64,000 nt of DNA from Erwinia typographi (GCF_000773975.1 NZ_JRUQ01000059.1:62001-126000), one strand, 5' to 3'; numbered from the stretch's first letter, positions 1 to 11,951 are shown. Program-made: numbers and translations. The notes: generated from the sequence alone by a model not told the origin.

Positions 1-510
1 TCACAAAAGCCTTTTTCCTGGTCAAAAACGCTTCACAGAGCCGTTAAGTGTCATTCGCGAAGGTACAATTTTTGGTGGCGAATTGCTTCGTATTTATACA
101 GTAAAAACAACATCATCCTGCGAGTCATTGCCCGCTACTTACAACGAAGCCTTATCGCCAAATACGGTACTGAAATCCAACTTGGCGCAACGATTGGTCC
201 GGGCATGGTGGTTAGCCATCATCAGGGGATCGTCGTTAACGGTGCCAGCGTAATTGGACACTCTTTTCTCATCCGACAGAATGTGACCATTGGTATTTCT
301 GGCCGCAATGTAAAGAATAAAAGTATAAAACCCTCGTTAATTATCGGTGACAATGTTTCAATTGGCGCAAATTCTTGCATCATCTCAGATGACATTGTTA
401 TTGGAAATAATGTCACCATCGGCGCACTGTCATTCATTAATAAAGATATTCCCTCTAATCACACGGTTTTCAGCGAAAAGAACACCCTGCTCATTGAGAA
501 GCGTGATTAA
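1..510 (+). CDS. Serine acetyltransferase-like hexapeptide-repeat acyltransferase, 5' end cut by window
   Basis: The reading frame is open from the first base and ends at TAA 508-510, so 169 C-terminal residues are visible and the true start lies outside the window. The C-terminal half shows left-handed beta-helix hexapeptide repeats of CysE type: an IGPGMVVSHHQGIVVNG segment (GPG and the catalytic-type His as in serine acetyltransferases), then repeated [IV]G-x4 turns (VIGHSF, IIGDNVSIG, VIGNNVTIG). The family transfers acetyl from acetyl-CoA to a hydroxyl or amino group. Members of this short type are often found in polysaccharide gene clusters, but no partner is visible here. The sequence is more AT-rich than uspE downstream. 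The acceptor substrate cannot be told. Confidence 0.7.
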   Translation, partial: SQKPFSWSKTLHRAVKCHSRRYNFWWRIASYLYSKNNIILRVIARYLQRSLIAKYGTEIQLGATIGPGMVVSHHQGIVVNGASVIGHSFLIRQNVTIGISGRNVKNKSIKPSLIIGDNVSIGANSCIISDDIVIGNNVTIGALSFINKDIPSNHTVFSEKNTLLIEKRD

Positions 511-514
511 CCGT

Positions 515-542
515 GGCTGGGGCCTTCATTGAAGCCCCAGCC
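515..542 (+). terminator. Hairpin after the acyltransferase gene
   Basis: Arms GGCTGGGGC (515-523) and GCCCCAGCC (534-542) form a perfect 9-bp GC-rich stem four bases after the stop codon. There is no clear T-tract, so it may act as a transcript end protected by the hairpin or as a weak terminator. Confidence 0.45.
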
Positions 543-666
543 TGCCTGTCATTTCGCACCCCGCGTGAGAGATCCTCGCTCCCTGAGCTACGTCACCGTT
601 CACATCACTAAGCGGTGGATCTGGCGCCTGCCCATCAGCAGGCAAAACGTCTCATAAGCGCCAGAA

Positions 667-695
667 TTACCCGTGGCGATTCAATTTGTTATAAT
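667..695 (+). promoter_or_regulatory. Candidate uspE promoter
   Basis: A perfect -10 hexamer TATAAT at 690-695 is followed 88 bases later by the uspE start. The best -35 at 17-bp spacing is TTACCC (667-672), which is poor, so the promoter may need an activator. Confidence 0.4.
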
Positions 696-782
696 ATTGA
701 TCCGTCTAAAACTTTTTCCTTCTTCAGCGGCCTCGATTGGGCTATCTTTAAGCTAACACGCTCAGCGTATGGAGATCCCTTT

Positions 783-1733
783 ATGGCTAAGTATCAAAAT
801 ATTCTCGTGGCTGTTGATCCTCAGCAAGATGACCAGCCTGCGCTCCGCCGCGCTGTGTATCTGAATCAACGCCTTGGCGGACGGATCACGGCTTTCCTGC
901 CTATTTATGACTTCTCCTATGAAATGACCACCCTGCTTTCCCCTGATGAACGCACCACCATGCGTAAAGGCGTTGTCAGCCAGCGTACCGAATGGATCCG
1001 CGAGCAGGCCCAGTATTACCTGGATGCAGGCGTGGACATTGATATTAAGGTGATCTGGCATAACCGTCCTTACGAGGCGATTATTCAGGAAGTGCTCAAC
1101 GGTCGCTACGACCTGGTGTTAAAAATGGCTCACCAGCACGATCGTTTACAGGCGGTAGTTTTTACCCCAACCGACTGGAATCTGCTGCGTAAGTGCCCTT
1201 GCCCGGTATGGATGGTGAAGGACCAGCCCTGGCCTGAAGGCGGTCGCGCTGTGGTGGCGGTAAACCTTGCCAGCGAAGAGCCGCATCACGATCCGCTGAA
1301 TACCAAGCTGGTGAAAGAGACGCTGGAACTGGCTGAGATGGTTAACCATACTGAAGTTCATCTCGTTGGCGCCTACCCAATCACCCCGATCAACATTGCT
1401 ATTGAGCTGCCTGACTTTGACCCCAGCGTTTACAACGACGCGATCCGCGGCCAGCATCTGCTGGCGATGAAGGCGCTGCGGCAGAAATTCAGCATCGATG
1501 AGAAGTTTACCCACGTAGACAAAGGGCTGCCTGAAGAGGTGATCCCGAGCCTGGCCGAGCATCTGGATGCTGGCGTGGTGGTGTTGGGCACGATTGGCCG
1601 AACCGGACTCTCTGCGGCCTTCCTCGGCAACACGGCTGAGCAGGTTATCGATCATCTGCGCTGCGATTTACTGGTCATTAAACCTGATGGTTTTACTTCG
1701 CCAATTGAGCGGGATGATGATGAGGACGATTAA
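783..1733 (+). CDS. uspE: Universal stress protein E
   Basis: This 316-residue protein has the same length as E. coli UspE and begins [13 protein letters not shown]. It is a tandem fusion of two Usp alpha/beta domains, roughly residues 4-150 and 160-305. The first domain carries the typical N-terminal [10 protein letters not shown] strand and the second ends with [20 protein letters not shown], a nucleotide-binding-type G-x2-G-x9-G loop of the family. UspE is a cytoplasmic stress protein linked in E. coli to growth arrest, motility and adhesion. An upstream in-frame extension to 615 exists, but ATG 783 has GGAG at 771-774 and matches the family start. In E. coli uspE follows fnr; here the upstream neighbour is an acyltransferase gene. 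Confidence 0.95.
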   Translation: MAKYQNILVAVDPQQDDQPALRRAVYLNQRLGGRITAFLPIYDFSYEMTTLLSPDERTTMRKGVVSQRTEWIREQAQYYLDAGVDIDIKVIWHNRPYEAIIQEVLNGRYDLVLKMAHQHDRLQAVVFTPTDWNLLRKCPCPVWMVKDQPWPEGGRAVVAVNLASEEPHHDPLNTKLVKETLELAEMVNHTEVHLVGAYPITPINIAIELPDFDPSVYNDAIRGQHLLAMKALRQKFSIDEKFTHVDKGLPEEVIPSLAEHLDAGVVVLGTIGRTGLSAAFLGNTAEQVIDHLRCDLLVIKPDGFTSPIERDDDEDD

Positions 1734-1752
1734 GTCTGCCAGTGAATAGAGT

Positions 1753-1790
1753 AGCGGAGAAAGTCCTGCGACTCTCTCCGCTTCTTTTTT
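1753..1790. terminator. Bidirectional terminator between uspE and pntB
   Basis: Arms AGCGGAGA-A-AGTC (1753-1765) and GACT-C-TCTCCGCT (1770-1782) enclose the loop CTGC and are followed by TCTTTTTT. The two genes converge, so one hairpin can serve both. Confidence 0.75.
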
Positions 1791-3177
1791 ACAGTGCTTT
1801 CAGAATCGCATCGACAGTTGCTTTCGCATCGCCGAACAGCATCTGTGTGTTGTCCTTAAAGAACAGCGGGTTCTGCACGCCAGCGTAACCGGTATTCATT
1901 GATCGCTTGAACACCACCACGTTCTGGGCCTTCCACACTTCCAACACCGGCATGCCGGCAATTGGGCTACGCGGATCCTCCTGAGCTGCCGGGTTTACCG
2001 TATCGTTAGCGCCGATAACCAGCACCGTATCGGTGTCGCTGAAGTCCTCATTGATTTCATCCATTTCCAGCACGATATCGTAAGGCACGCGTGCCTCCGC
2101 CAGCAGTACGTTCATATGCCCCGGCAGGCGACCCGCAACGGGATGGATGCCAAAACGCACTTTGATGCCGCGAGCGCGCAGCTTCTCGGTGATCTCCGCT
2201 ACCGGATACTGTGCCTGCGCCACCGCCATGCCGTAGCCTGGGGTTATGATCACCGAACTGGCGTTTTTCAGCAGTTCTGCCGTGCCCTGTGCATCGATCT
2301 CGCGATGTTCGCCGACCTCCTCCGTCTCGCCGGTAGAACTGCTGTCGGTGCCAAAGCCACCGGCGATCACGCTGACAAACGAACGGTTCATCGCCTTACA
2401 CATTATGTAAGAGAGGATCGCACCGCTGGACCCGACCAGCGCCCCGGTGACGATCAGCAGGTCGTTGCTGAGCATAAAGCCCGCCGCCGCCGCCGCCCAG
2501 CCTGAGTAGGAGTTCAGCATTGAGACCACCACTGGCATATCCGCCCCGCCGATAGACGCCACCAGATGCCAGCCGAACGCCAGCGCAATCAGCGTCATAA
2601 TCAGCAGAGCAAAGATCTGCACGCCGGTGCTGTCGGTACGAACAAAGGCAATCAGCAGGCACAGAGAGACCACCAGCGCCAGCAGGTTCAGCTTATGCCG
2701 GTGAGGCAACATCAAGGGACGCGAAGAGATTTTGCCGCGAAGTTTACCAAAGGCGACCAGCGAGCCGGTAAAGGTCACCGCACCGATAAAGATCCCAATG
2801 AATACCTCAGACAAATGGATGTTTTCCAGCACCGCATCCAGCCCTGGGCCATGGTCGAGATAGCTGTTAAAGCCCACCAGTACCGCTGCCATCCCCACAA
2901 AGCTGTGCAGCACGGCAACCAGCTCTGGCATTTCGGTCATTTCAACTTTCTTCGCCAGCCGGATACCGATGGTGCCGCCAATAACCATTGCCAGCAGCAC
3001 CCAGCCAACGTTACCGCTGTCCGGGCCGAGCAAGGTCGCCAGTAGCGCAATAGCCATCCCGCTGATGCCGAACAGGTTGCCCTGCTTAGCCGTTTCGTGT
3101 TTCGCCAGCCCAGCCAGGCTGCATATAAAAAGAATTGCGGCAACAATGTATGCTGCAGTCACTAATCCGCCAGACAT
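1789..3177 (-). CDS. pntB: NAD(P) transhydrogenase subunit beta
   Basis: This 462-residue protein has exactly the E. coli length. The N-terminal half holds about nine membrane helices (domain II, proton channel). The C-terminal ~180 residues form the NADP-binding domain III, including a [10 protein letters not shown] loop and the [14 protein letters not shown] segment. With PntA it forms the inner-membrane transhydrogenase that uses the proton gradient to drive hydride transfer from NADH to NADP+. It starts 10 bases after the pntA stop, so the pair is an operon. Its 3' end faces uspE across a shared terminator. Confidence 0.97.
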   Translation of the reverse strand: MSGGLVTAAYIVAAILFICSLAGLAKHETAKQGNLFGISGMAIALLATLLGPDSGNVGWVLLAMVIGGTIGIRLAKKVEMTEMPELVAVLHSFVGMAAVLVGFNSYLDHGPGLDAVLENIHLSEVFIGIFIGAVTFTGSLVAFGKLRGKISSRPLMLPHRHKLNLLALVVSLCLLIAFVRTDSTGVQIFALLIMTLIALAFGWHLVASIGGADMPVVVSMLNSYSGWAAAAAGFMLSNDLLIVTGALVGSSGAILSYIMCKAMNRSFVSVIAGGFGTDSSSTGETEEVGEHREIDAQGTAELLKNASSVIITPGYGMAVAQAQYPVAEITEKLRARGIKVRFGIHPVAGRLPGHMNVLLAEARVPYDIVLEMDEINEDFSDTDTVLVIGANDTVNPAAQEDPRSPIAGMPVLEVWKAQNVVVFKRSMNTGYAGVQNPLFFKDNTQMLFGDAKATVDAILKAL

Positions 3178-3187
3178 TGATTACCCC

Positions 3188-5238
<2,051 letters not shown>

Positions 5239-6189
5239 ATGAAGCTGAAGAACACCATTCTGGCGTCAGCCCTGTTGTCACTCACATCATTATCCACGTA
5301 TGCGGCGCAGGAGCTCTCTCCAGAAAAAGCAGCCGCGCTGAAACCGTTCGATCGTATTGCGATTTCAGGCCGCTTTAATGCGATTAACGATGCCAGCGCC
5401 GCTGTGTCTAAACGTGCCGATGAGATAGGCGCGGCTTCCTACTACATTCAGAGCATCAACGATAGCAACGGTAACGGCGGCAACTGGCGCGTGGTGGCGG
5501 ACGTTTATCACGCCGACGCTCCTCAAGCCAGCGCCTCCGACGATCGTATTATCAATGGCATTCGCGAATTGAAGAAGGACGAGGCCTACAAGCTTGAACC
5601 TTACGACACGGTTTCCATCAGCGGTTTCTACCGCAGCCAGCCGGACGTGAATGACGCTATTACCAAAGCCGCGAAGGAAAAAGGCGCCGCGTCCTTCTAT
5701 ATTATCCGCCAGATCGATGCCAACAGCGGCGGCAACCAGTACATCACTGCCTACATCTATAAAGCGGATGCGCCGGAGCGTAAGGTGCAGTCCCCGAACC
5801 TGATCCCTGCGGATTCCGAAGCGGGTAAAGCCGCACTGGCAGCTGGCGGTGCAGAAGCGCGGAAGGTGCAAATCCCTGGCGTGGCGTCCTCAGAAACCCC
5901 AAGCAGAGGCGTAGGCCGTTTCTTTGAAACGCAAACCTCAACCGGCCAGCGTTACACCATCAAAACTCCAGACGGGAAAAGCGTGCAGGAAGTTAACGCC
6001 ATCACTGCGGCTCAGATGCAGCCCTTCGACAGCGTGACCTTTACCGGCCACTTCGGCTCGCCAACGGAAGTGTCTGAGGCGGTAGGTCAGGCCGCCATCA
6101 AGAAAGGCGCCAAGTACTACCATGTGACGCGTCAATGGTCTAACCAGAGCGGCGGCAACCTTACCGTCTCCGCAGACCTGTTCAAGTAA
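5239..6189 (+). CDS. ydgH: Secreted protein YdgH with three DUF1471 repeats
   Basis: This 316-residue protein begins MKLKNTILASALLSLTSLSTYA, a typical signal peptide cleaved near AYAA-Q. Three YdgH/BhsA/McbA (DUF1471) domains follow, each with a PFD-x-[IV]-x-[IF]-[ST]-G-x-[FY] core: PFDRIAISGRF, PYDTVSISGFY, PFDSVTFTGHF. E. coli YdgH has 314 residues and the same layout. DUF1471 proteins are periplasmic or secreted and linked to stress and biofilm; the molecular role of YdgH is not settled. ATG 5239 with AAGGAT upstream is chosen over an upstream in-frame ATG at 5125 because it places the signal peptide first. Confidence 0.93.
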   Translation: MKLKNTILASALLSLTSLSTYAAQELSPEKAAALKPFDRIAISGRFNAINDASAAVSKRADEIGAASYYIQSINDSNGNGGNWRVVADVYHADAPQASASDDRIINGIRELKKDEAYKLEPYDTVSISGFYRSQPDVNDAITKAAKEKGAASFYIIRQIDANSGGNQYITAYIYKADAPERKVQSPNLIPADSEAGKAALAAGGAEARKVQIPGVASSETPSRGVGRFFETQTSTGQRYTIKTPDGKSVQEVNAITAAQMQPFDSVTFTGHFGSPTEVSEAVGQAAIKKGAKYYHVTRQWSNQSGGNLTVSADLFK

Positions 6190-6197
6190 TCGCTAAA

Positions 6198-6221
6198 GGG
6201 ACGGCCGCTGCCGTCCCTCTT
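6198..6221 (+). terminator. ydgH terminator
   Basis: Arms GGGACGGC (6198-6205) and GCCGTCCC (6210-6217) enclose the tetraloop CGCT, followed by TCTTCCC. Confidence 0.65.
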
Positions 6222-6412
6222 CCCGCATAATCCCCGCCACTAATTTGCATAACCAGTCACAAACCTGCCTGTTCACATTGCATCTGCTGCGCTCACTCCG
6301 TAGAATCGCCGCCGGCTTCAGTGGTTCCCACCGATACACTGGCTAATTACGCGTATTAAACGCGAAGGTTTGCCGCCAGGCTGGCTTTTTATTCTGCTAT
6401 CAGGACGTTCTT

Positions 6413-7804
6413 TTGGACAAAAAATTAGGCCTTACCGCCCTCACCGCACTGGTGCTCAGCTCAATGCTCGGCGCGGGTGTTTTCAGCCTGCCGCAGAATA
6501 TGGCGGCGGTAGCCAGCCCGGCCGCGCTGTTGATTGGCTGGGCCATTACCGGTGTGGGGATCGTCCTGCTCTCGCTGGCGCTGCTGTTGCTGAGCCGCCT
6601 CAAGCCAGAGCTGGACGGCGGTATTTTCACCTACGCCAGGGCTGGGTTTGGTGAACTGGTGGGGTTCTGTTCGGCCTGGGGCTACTGGCTCTGCGCGGTG
6701 ATTGCCAACGTCTCCTATCTGGTCATCGTTTTCTCAGCGCTGAGCTTCTTCACTGATTCACCGGGTCATGTGATATTTGGCGACGGTAACACCTGGCAGG
6801 CGGTACTTGGCGCCTCTGTGTTGCTGTGGCTGGTTCACTGGCTGGTACTGCGCGGCGTGCAGACGGCGGCCAGCATTAATCTGGTCGCCACGCTCGGCAA
6901 GCTGGCGCCTTTGGGCCTGTTTATCGTGCTGGCCGCGCTGGCGTTCAATTATCAGCGCTTCCATTTCGACTTCACCGGGCTGGCTCTGGGCACGCCTGTC
7001 TGGCAGCAGGTGAAAGACACCATGCTGATTACGCTGTGGGTGTTTATTGGCGTTGAGGGAGCCGTGGTGGTTTCCGCCCGCGCACGTAATAAGAAAGATG
7101 TCGGACGAGCCACCCTGCTGGCGGTAATTGCTGCGCTGGTCGTTTACCTGCTGGTTACCCTGCTCTCGCTGGGCATTGTGCCAAGGGCTGAACTGGCAGA
7201 AATGCGCAATCCTTCCATGGCCGGGCTGATGACCCGCCTGATCGGTTCCTGGGGCGATATGGTTATCGCCATCGGCCTGATAGTCTCAGTTTGCGGCGCC
7301 TATCTCAGTTGGACAATTATGGCGGCTGAAGTGCCGCTGCTGGCCGCAGAGCACGGTGCTTTTCCACGATCGCTGGCGAGGCAAAACGCGCGCGGCGCCC
7401 CTTCCGCCTCGCTGTGGCTTACCACGATCAGCGTGCAGGTATGCCTGATGCTAATCTGGCTGACCGGTTCAGACTACAGCACGCTGCTGACCATCGCTTC
7501 CGAGATGATCCTCGTTCCCTACCTGCTGGTGGGCGCCTACCTCTTTAAGGTGTCTCAGGCGATGAGTCGTCCCGTTGTGATGGCGGTTGCCTGCGGAGCT
7601 GGCGCTTATGGATTATGGCTGCTTTACGCTTCCGGCCCCCTGCACCTGCTGCTTTCGGTGGTGCTTTATGCACCCGGCATCGTGCTGTTTCTGTTTGCAC
7701 GGCGCGGCGGACGAGGCAGCGAAAAGCTGAATACGCTAGAAAAAGCAACGATGGCACTGCTGGTGACGGGCGCGGCTCCGGCGCTGTGGCTGCTGATCCG
7801 CTAG
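6413..7804 (+). CDS. ydgI: APC-family basic amino acid antiporter YdgI (ArcD-like)
   Basis: This 463-residue integral membrane protein has about 12 hydrophobic helices and begins (M)DKKLGLTALTALVLSSMLGAG. The SMLGAGVFSLP segment in helix 1 is the substrate-binding signature of the amino acid-polyamine-organocation family. It closely follows E. coli YdgI (460 aa), a predicted arginine:ornithine antiporter. The start codon is TTG at 6413, preceded by AGGA at 6402-6405; no ATG fits. Substrate specificity is inferred from family only. Its TAG stop overlaps the stop of the convergent gene at CTAG 7801-7804. Confidence 0.88.
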   Translation: MDKKLGLTALTALVLSSMLGAGVFSLPQNMAAVASPAALLIGWAITGVGIVLLSLALLLLSRLKPELDGGIFTYARAGFGELVGFCSAWGYWLCAVIANVSYLVIVFSALSFFTDSPGHVIFGDGNTWQAVLGASVLLWLVHWLVLRGVQTAASINLVATLGKLAPLGLFIVLAALAFNYQRFHFDFTGLALGTPVWQQVKDTMLITLWVFIGVEGAVVVSARARNKKDVGRATLLAVIAALVVYLLVTLLSLGIVPRAELAEMRNPSMAGLMTRLIGSWGDMVIAIGLIVSVCGAYLSWTIMAAEVPLLAAEHGAFPRSLARQNARGAPSASLWLTTISVQVCLMLIWLTGSDYSTLLTIASEMILVPYLLVGAYLFKVSQAMSRPVVMAVACGAGAYGLWLLYASGPLHLLLSVVLYAPGIVLFLFARRGGRGSEKLNTLEKATMALLVTGAAPALWLLIR

Positions 7805-8214
7805 TGCGAAAAAGCGGGGATGCTGATGGTTAACCGATCGTCATGCTGCTGAAGCGTCAGCGGCTTGACGTACTCGTGACGCACCAGCTCAAGCTGGCGA
7901 TCCGAGAGCGGATAAGGCAACAAAATATCAAACTGCTCAATGCGTTGTTGTTCAGCCAGGGTTATCAATCGGGCAATGTTAATCTCGTCGCTGACCTGGG
8001 TAGAAATGATTTGTAACGCCAGCGCTTTCAGTCTTTCCGAGGGGACTTCCGGCAGGTTGCGGGAGTTTCTGGTCACCACGCCGAAGATCGGGATAACCCC
8101 GTAGATGGCATCCATAAAGCTCCAGCGCTTTTTGCAGGATGCAGAGAGAAAATCGATATAATTGAGGCAGATATAATCATTATGCCCGGCAGCAGCCAGC
8201 ATTTTATCAGACAC
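7801..8214 (-). CDS. Unrecognised 137-residue protein next to rstA
   Basis: I do not recognise this protein. The frame starts at GTG 8214 with AGGAG seven bases before it, which is better than the upstream ATG at 8307. The N-terminal part contains an aromatic, Cys-containing segment (NDYICLNYIDFLSASCKKRW). The C-terminal half looks alpha/beta and soluble (LKALALQIISTQVSDEINIARL, FDILLPYPLSDRQLELVRHEYV). No signal peptide or membrane helix is seen. It ends inside the ydgI stop (shared CTAG) and points away from rstA, occupying the place where E. coli has folM-ydgC. The clean Shine-Dalgarno and coding-like composition argue for a real gene. Confidence 0.6.
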   Translation of the reverse strand: MSDKMLAAAGHNDYICLNYIDFLSASCKKRWSFMDAIYGVIPIFGVVTRNSRNLPEVPSERLKALALQIISTQVSDEINIARLITLAEQQRIEQFDILLPYPLSDRQLELVRHEYVKPLTLQQHDDRLTISIPAFSH

Positions 8215-8388
8215 TCTGGTTCTCCTTTCACTCAAGATTATTCCCCTGAGCCGCCCCGGCAGCCCGGCGGCTATAATGGCATAATATAGGGTGCTTATAC
8301 TATACATCTGGTGTTATTTAGCGGCGGGTAATAGTAGTTAAGTTTAACAAAGAGTAATCTTGCCGTTCCATTCAAGAAGAACGCCCCA

Positions 8389-9120
8389 ATGAACAAAATT
8401 GTATTCGTTGAGGATGACCAGGACGTTGGCGAGCTGATTGCCGCCTACCTGAGTCGTCATGATATTGAAGTGATTGTAGAGAGCCGCGGCGATCGCGCGG
8501 AAGCGACTATCGCTGCCGCCAGGCCGGATCTGGTGATGCTGGACATTATGCTGCCGGGAAAAGATGGGATGACCTTGTGCCGGGATCTCCGAGCCGGACA
8601 GGCGTGGTCCGGTCCCATCGTCCTGCTGACTTCGCTGGACAGCGATATGAACCATATTCTTTCGCTGGAAATGGGCGCTAACGATTACATCCTGAAAACC
8701 ACGCCCCCCGCCGTGCTGCTGGCAAGGCTGAGGCTGCATCTGCGCCAGGCTGGCAGCGGCAGTGGTCAGAACGATGAAATCGCGCCTAAGGTCGCAGGCC
8801 AGAACGCGCTGCGGTTTGGCACCCTGGCTATCGATCCGGTTAACCGCCAGGTGACGCTGGGAAGCGAGGTGATTGCCCTTTCCACGGCCGATTTTGATTT
8901 GCTGTGGGAGCTGGCAACCCATGCAGGATCGATCCTCAACCGGGACGCGCTGCTGAAGACATTACGCGGGGTCAGCTACGACGGCATGGATCGCAGTATT
9001 GACGTGGCCATTTCGCGGCTGCGCAAAAAGCTGCTGGACAGCGCCACCGAGCCCTATCGCATCAAAACCATTCGCAACAAAGGCTACCTGTTTGCACCAC
9101 ACGCCTGGGACGCTAAATGA
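8389..9120 (+). CDS. rstA: Response regulator RstA
   Basis: This 243-residue OmpR/PhoB-type regulator has a receiver domain (about 1-120) with the acidic pair E8/D9-D10, phospho-acceptor D52 in VMLDIMLPGKDG, T81 and K103 regions, and a C-terminal winged helix (about 145-240) containing DRDALLKTLRG-type helices (here NRDALLKTLRG) and the SRLRKKLLD recognition helix. It matches E. coli RstA through the LLTSLDSDMNHIL and YILKTTPPAVLLARL stretches. It overlaps rstB by ATGA. RstA controls acid and cation stress genes including asr, which lies 3 kb downstream here with a matching RstA box. Confidence 0.96.
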   Translation: MNKIVFVEDDQDVGELIAAYLSRHDIEVIVESRGDRAEATIAAARPDLVMLDIMLPGKDGMTLCRDLRAGQAWSGPIVLLTSLDSDMNHILSLEMGANDYILKTTPPAVLLARLRLHLRQAGSGSGQNDEIAPKVAGQNALRFGTLAIDPVNRQVTLGSEVIALSTADFDLLWELATHAGSILNRDALLKTLRGVSYDGMDRSIDVAISRLRKKLLDSATEPYRIKTIRNKGYLFAPHAWDAK

Positions 9121-10418
9121 AGAAGCTGTTTATTCAGTTTTACCTGCTGCTGTTCGTTTGCTTTCTGGTGATGGCGATGCTGGTTGGCCTGGTGTACAAG
9201 TTCACCGCCGAGCGTGCCGGACGCCAGTCGATGGACGATCTGATGAAAAGTTCGCTCTATCTGATGCGCAGCGAGCTGCGTGAAATCCCGCCTCGCGACT
9301 GGAATAAAACCATTGATAACCTGGATCTGAACCTGTCGTTCAAGCTGCACATTGAGCCAATGAGCAACTATCAGCTGGACCCGGTCACCCTCCACCGCCT
9401 GCGCGCGGGCGAGATTGTGGCGCTGGAGGATGAGTACACTTTCCTCCAGCACATTCCCCGCAGCCATTACGTGCTGGCCGTCGGACCAATCCCCTATCTG
9501 TTCTTCCTGCACGAGATGCGCATCCTTGATATCGCGCTGCTGGCCTTTATCGGTATTTCGCTGGCGCTGCCGGTCTTTATCTGGATGCGCCCGCACTGGA
9601 AGGACATGCTGAGGCTGGAGACAGCCGCCCAGCGCTTCGGTCAGGGGCACCTAAATGAACGTATTCATTTTGACAGCACCTCCAGCCTGCTGCGTCTTGG
9701 CGTCGCCTTTAACCAGATGGCGGATAATATCAACACGCTGGTCGCCAGTAAGAAACAGCTGATTGACGGCATCGCGCACGAGCTGAGAACGCCGCTGGTG
9801 CGACTGCGCTATCGCCTGGAGATGAGCGATAACCTGACCGACGCCGAAGCGTCGGCACTGAACCGGGATATTGGTCAGCTGGAGGCGTTGATTGAAGAGC
9901 TGTTAACCTATGCCCGACTCGACCGCCCGAAAGTCGATCTGAACCTGCAATCGCTGGATCTGGCCGGGTGGCTACAGGAGCGGATGGAGGATATGCGCTC
10001 TGTGCAGCCGGATTTCGATATTCAGCTGGATATGCCCCAGCGGCAGAATTACGGCGTGGCGGATACCCGGCTGATGGAGAGAGTGCTCGACAACCTGGTA
10101 AACAATGCGCTGCGCTACGCCAGCCAGCGTCTGCGCGTTGGGCTGTGGTTTGACGGCAACATGGCCTGCCTGCAGGTCGAGGACGACGGACCGGGCATTC
10201 CGCCTGACGAACGCGAGCGCGTGTTTGAGCCTTTTGTTCGTCTGGACCCCAGCCGCGATCGTGCGACCGGCGGCTGCGGCCTTGGGCTGGCGATTGTCCA
10301 CTCTATCGCCCAGGCGTTTGGCGGCTACGTACTGATTGATGCCAGCCCGCTTGGCGGCGCCAGCGTTCGCTTTTGCTGGCCAGTTAATTTACCTTTAACT
10401 TCTCAACGCGTTTCCTGA
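9117..10418 (+). CDS. rstB: Sensor histidine kinase RstB
   Basis: This 433-residue inner-membrane kinase has a first helix at about residues 7-26, a periplasmic sensor domain of ~110 residues, a second helix at about 137-156, a HAMP linker, and a HisKA box GIAHELRTPLVRLR with phospho-acceptor H221. The HATPase domain shows the N box (NNALRYA), G1 (EDDGPGIPP) and G2 (GCGLGLAIV). It overlaps rstA by four bases (ATGA), so the two are translationally coupled. Confidence 0.96.
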   Translation: MKKLFIQFYLLLFVCFLVMAMLVGLVYKFTAERAGRQSMDDLMKSSLYLMRSELREIPPRDWNKTIDNLDLNLSFKLHIEPMSNYQLDPVTLHRLRAGEIVALEDEYTFLQHIPRSHYVLAVGPIPYLFFLHEMRILDIALLAFIGISLALPVFIWMRPHWKDMLRLETAAQRFGQGHLNERIHFDSTSSLLRLGVAFNQMADNINTLVASKKQLIDGIAHELRTPLVRLRYRLEMSDNLTDAEASALNRDIGQLEALIEELLTYARLDRPKVDLNLQSLDLAGWLQERMEDMRSVQPDFDIQLDMPQRQNYGVADTRLMERVLDNLVNNALRYASQRLRVGLWFDGNMACLQVEDDGPGIPPDERERVFEPFVRLDPSRDRATGGCGLGLAIVHSIAQAFGGYVLIDASPLGGASVRFCWPVNLPLTSQRVS

Positions 10419-10446
10419 CGGCGCGTCACTTATTTAAGGGAACTTT

Positions 10447-11937
10447 ATGTCATCTGCCTACGAGAATTTAACCCGCACCTTTACCCGCCTCTCCCGTTTC
10501 AGCCATCTTTCCGCCATCAGCGGTTGGGACATGATGACCATGATGCCCCCAGGAGGCAGCGCGGCGCGCGGTGCGGCCCTTGCCGAACTGAGCGTACTAC
10601 AGCACGAGATCCTGACGGCGAAGGAGGTCGGTCAGTGGCTGGACCAGGCCGCTCAGGACCCGCTTAATGATGTTGAGCGCGCCAATCTGGACGAGATGCG
10701 CCGGGCCTGGCAGCAGGCCGCCCTGCTGCCAGCGTCGCTGGTCGAGGCCAAATCGATTGCCGGTTCCCGCTGTGAACACGCCTGGCGTCAGCAGCGCCCG
10801 GTTAATGACTGGCAGGGGTTTGCGGAAAACCTGAAAGAGGTGGTGAAGCTGAGCCGTCAGGAAGCCGAGATCCGCGCCCAGGCCAACGGCTGCTCGCGGT
10901 ATGACGCGCTGCTGGATATCTTTGAGCCAGGCATGACCAGCGAGAAGCTGGATAAGACCTTCGGCGAGATCAAACAGTGGCTGCCTTCTTTGCTGCAACG
11001 CATTGTTGAGAAACAGGCTCAGGAAACGGTGGATGTGCCGGTCGGCCCATTTGCCATCGAATCGCAAAAGCAGCTCAGCCTGGCGGTGATGAAGCAGCTC
11101 GGCTTTGACTTCAACGCCGGTCGCCTTGACGTCAGCGCGCATCCTTTCTGCGGCGGCGTGCCGGAGGACGTGCGCATCACCACGCGTTACAACGAGAACG
11201 AATTTATCAGCGCCATGATGGGCGTTATCCATGAAACGGGCCATGCGCGCTATGAGCAAAATCTGCCGAAACAGTGGGCAGGCCAACCGGTTTCCCACGC
11301 GCGCTCTACCGCTATTCACGAATCGCAGAGCCTGTTCTTTGAGAAACAGCTGGGGCGCAGCGCTGACTTTCTCAGCCTGCTGCTGCCGCAGGTTAAGCTG
11401 CTGATCGGCGACGGGCCAGCGCTGGATGAGTCGAATTTTATCGCCCTCAACCAGCGGGTGAAACCGGGTCTGATCCGCGTTGATGCCGACGAGGTAAGCT
11501 ATCCGGCGCATATCATTCTGCGTTACGAAATCGAACGGGCGCTGATCGCCGGTGATATTGACGTCGACGATATTCCGGCGCTGTGGCAGGAAAAAATGCA
11601 GTCGCTGCTCGGAATGGATACCACCGGCAACTATCGCGACGGCTGTATGCAGGATATCCACTGGACCGACGGCGCGTTTGGCTACTTCCCCACCTATACG
11701 CTGGGCGCGATGTACGCCGCGCAGCTGTTCCAGGGGATGAAGAAGGCGCTGCCTCAGGTCAACGATCTGCTGCGTAGGGGAAATCTGGAGCCGGTCTTCG
11801 ACTGGCTGCGACAGAACATCTGGCAGCACGGCAGTCGCTTCAGCACCCGCCAGCTGATTGAGAACGCTACCGGCGAAGATCTCAATCCGGCATACTTCCG
11901 TCAGCACCTTGAAAACCGTTATCTGAACGGCCTCTGA
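10447..11937 (+). CDS. M32 family metallocarboxypeptidase (thermostable carboxypeptidase 1 type)
   Basis: This 496-residue cytoplasmic enzyme has the usual length of the M32 family and no signal peptide. The zinc site is HETGH at residues 262-266, followed by the family HES motif at 291-293 (IHESQSLFFE) that supplies the third ligand. Later family blocks are also present (RVDADEVSYPAHIILRYE; DIHWTDGAFGYFPTYTLG). M32 enzymes remove C-terminal residues from peptides. It follows rstB by 28 bases with AAGGGAA upstream, so it may be read from the rst transcript. E. coli K-12 lacks this gene. Confidence 0.92.
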   Translation: MSSAYENLTRTFTRLSRFSHLSAISGWDMMTMMPPGGSAARGAALAELSVLQHEILTAKEVGQWLDQAAQDPLNDVERANLDEMRRAWQQAALLPASLVEAKSIAGSRCEHAWRQQRPVNDWQGFAENLKEVVKLSRQEAEIRAQANGCSRYDALLDIFEPGMTSEKLDKTFGEIKQWLPSLLQRIVEKQAQETVDVPVGPFAIESQKQLSLAVMKQLGFDFNAGRLDVSAHPFCGGVPEDVRITTRYNENEFISAMMGVIHETGHARYEQNLPKQWAGQPVSHARSTAIHESQSLFFEKQLGRSADFLSLLLPQVKLLIGDGPALDESNFIALNQRVKPGLIRVDADEVSYPAHIILRYEIERALIAGDIDVDDIPALWQEKMQSLLGMDTTGNYRDGCMQDIHWTDGAFGYFPTYTLGAMYAAQLFQGMKKALPQVNDLLRRGNLEPVFDWLRQNIWQHGSRFSTRQLIENATGEDLNPAYFRQHLENRYLNGL

Positions 11938-11951
11938 TCCTGTGCAACATT

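Noticed and set aside
8290..8388. PhoP box upstream of rstA
   Set aside because: One GTTTA half-site is present at 8342, but no second half-site lies 11 bp away on either side.
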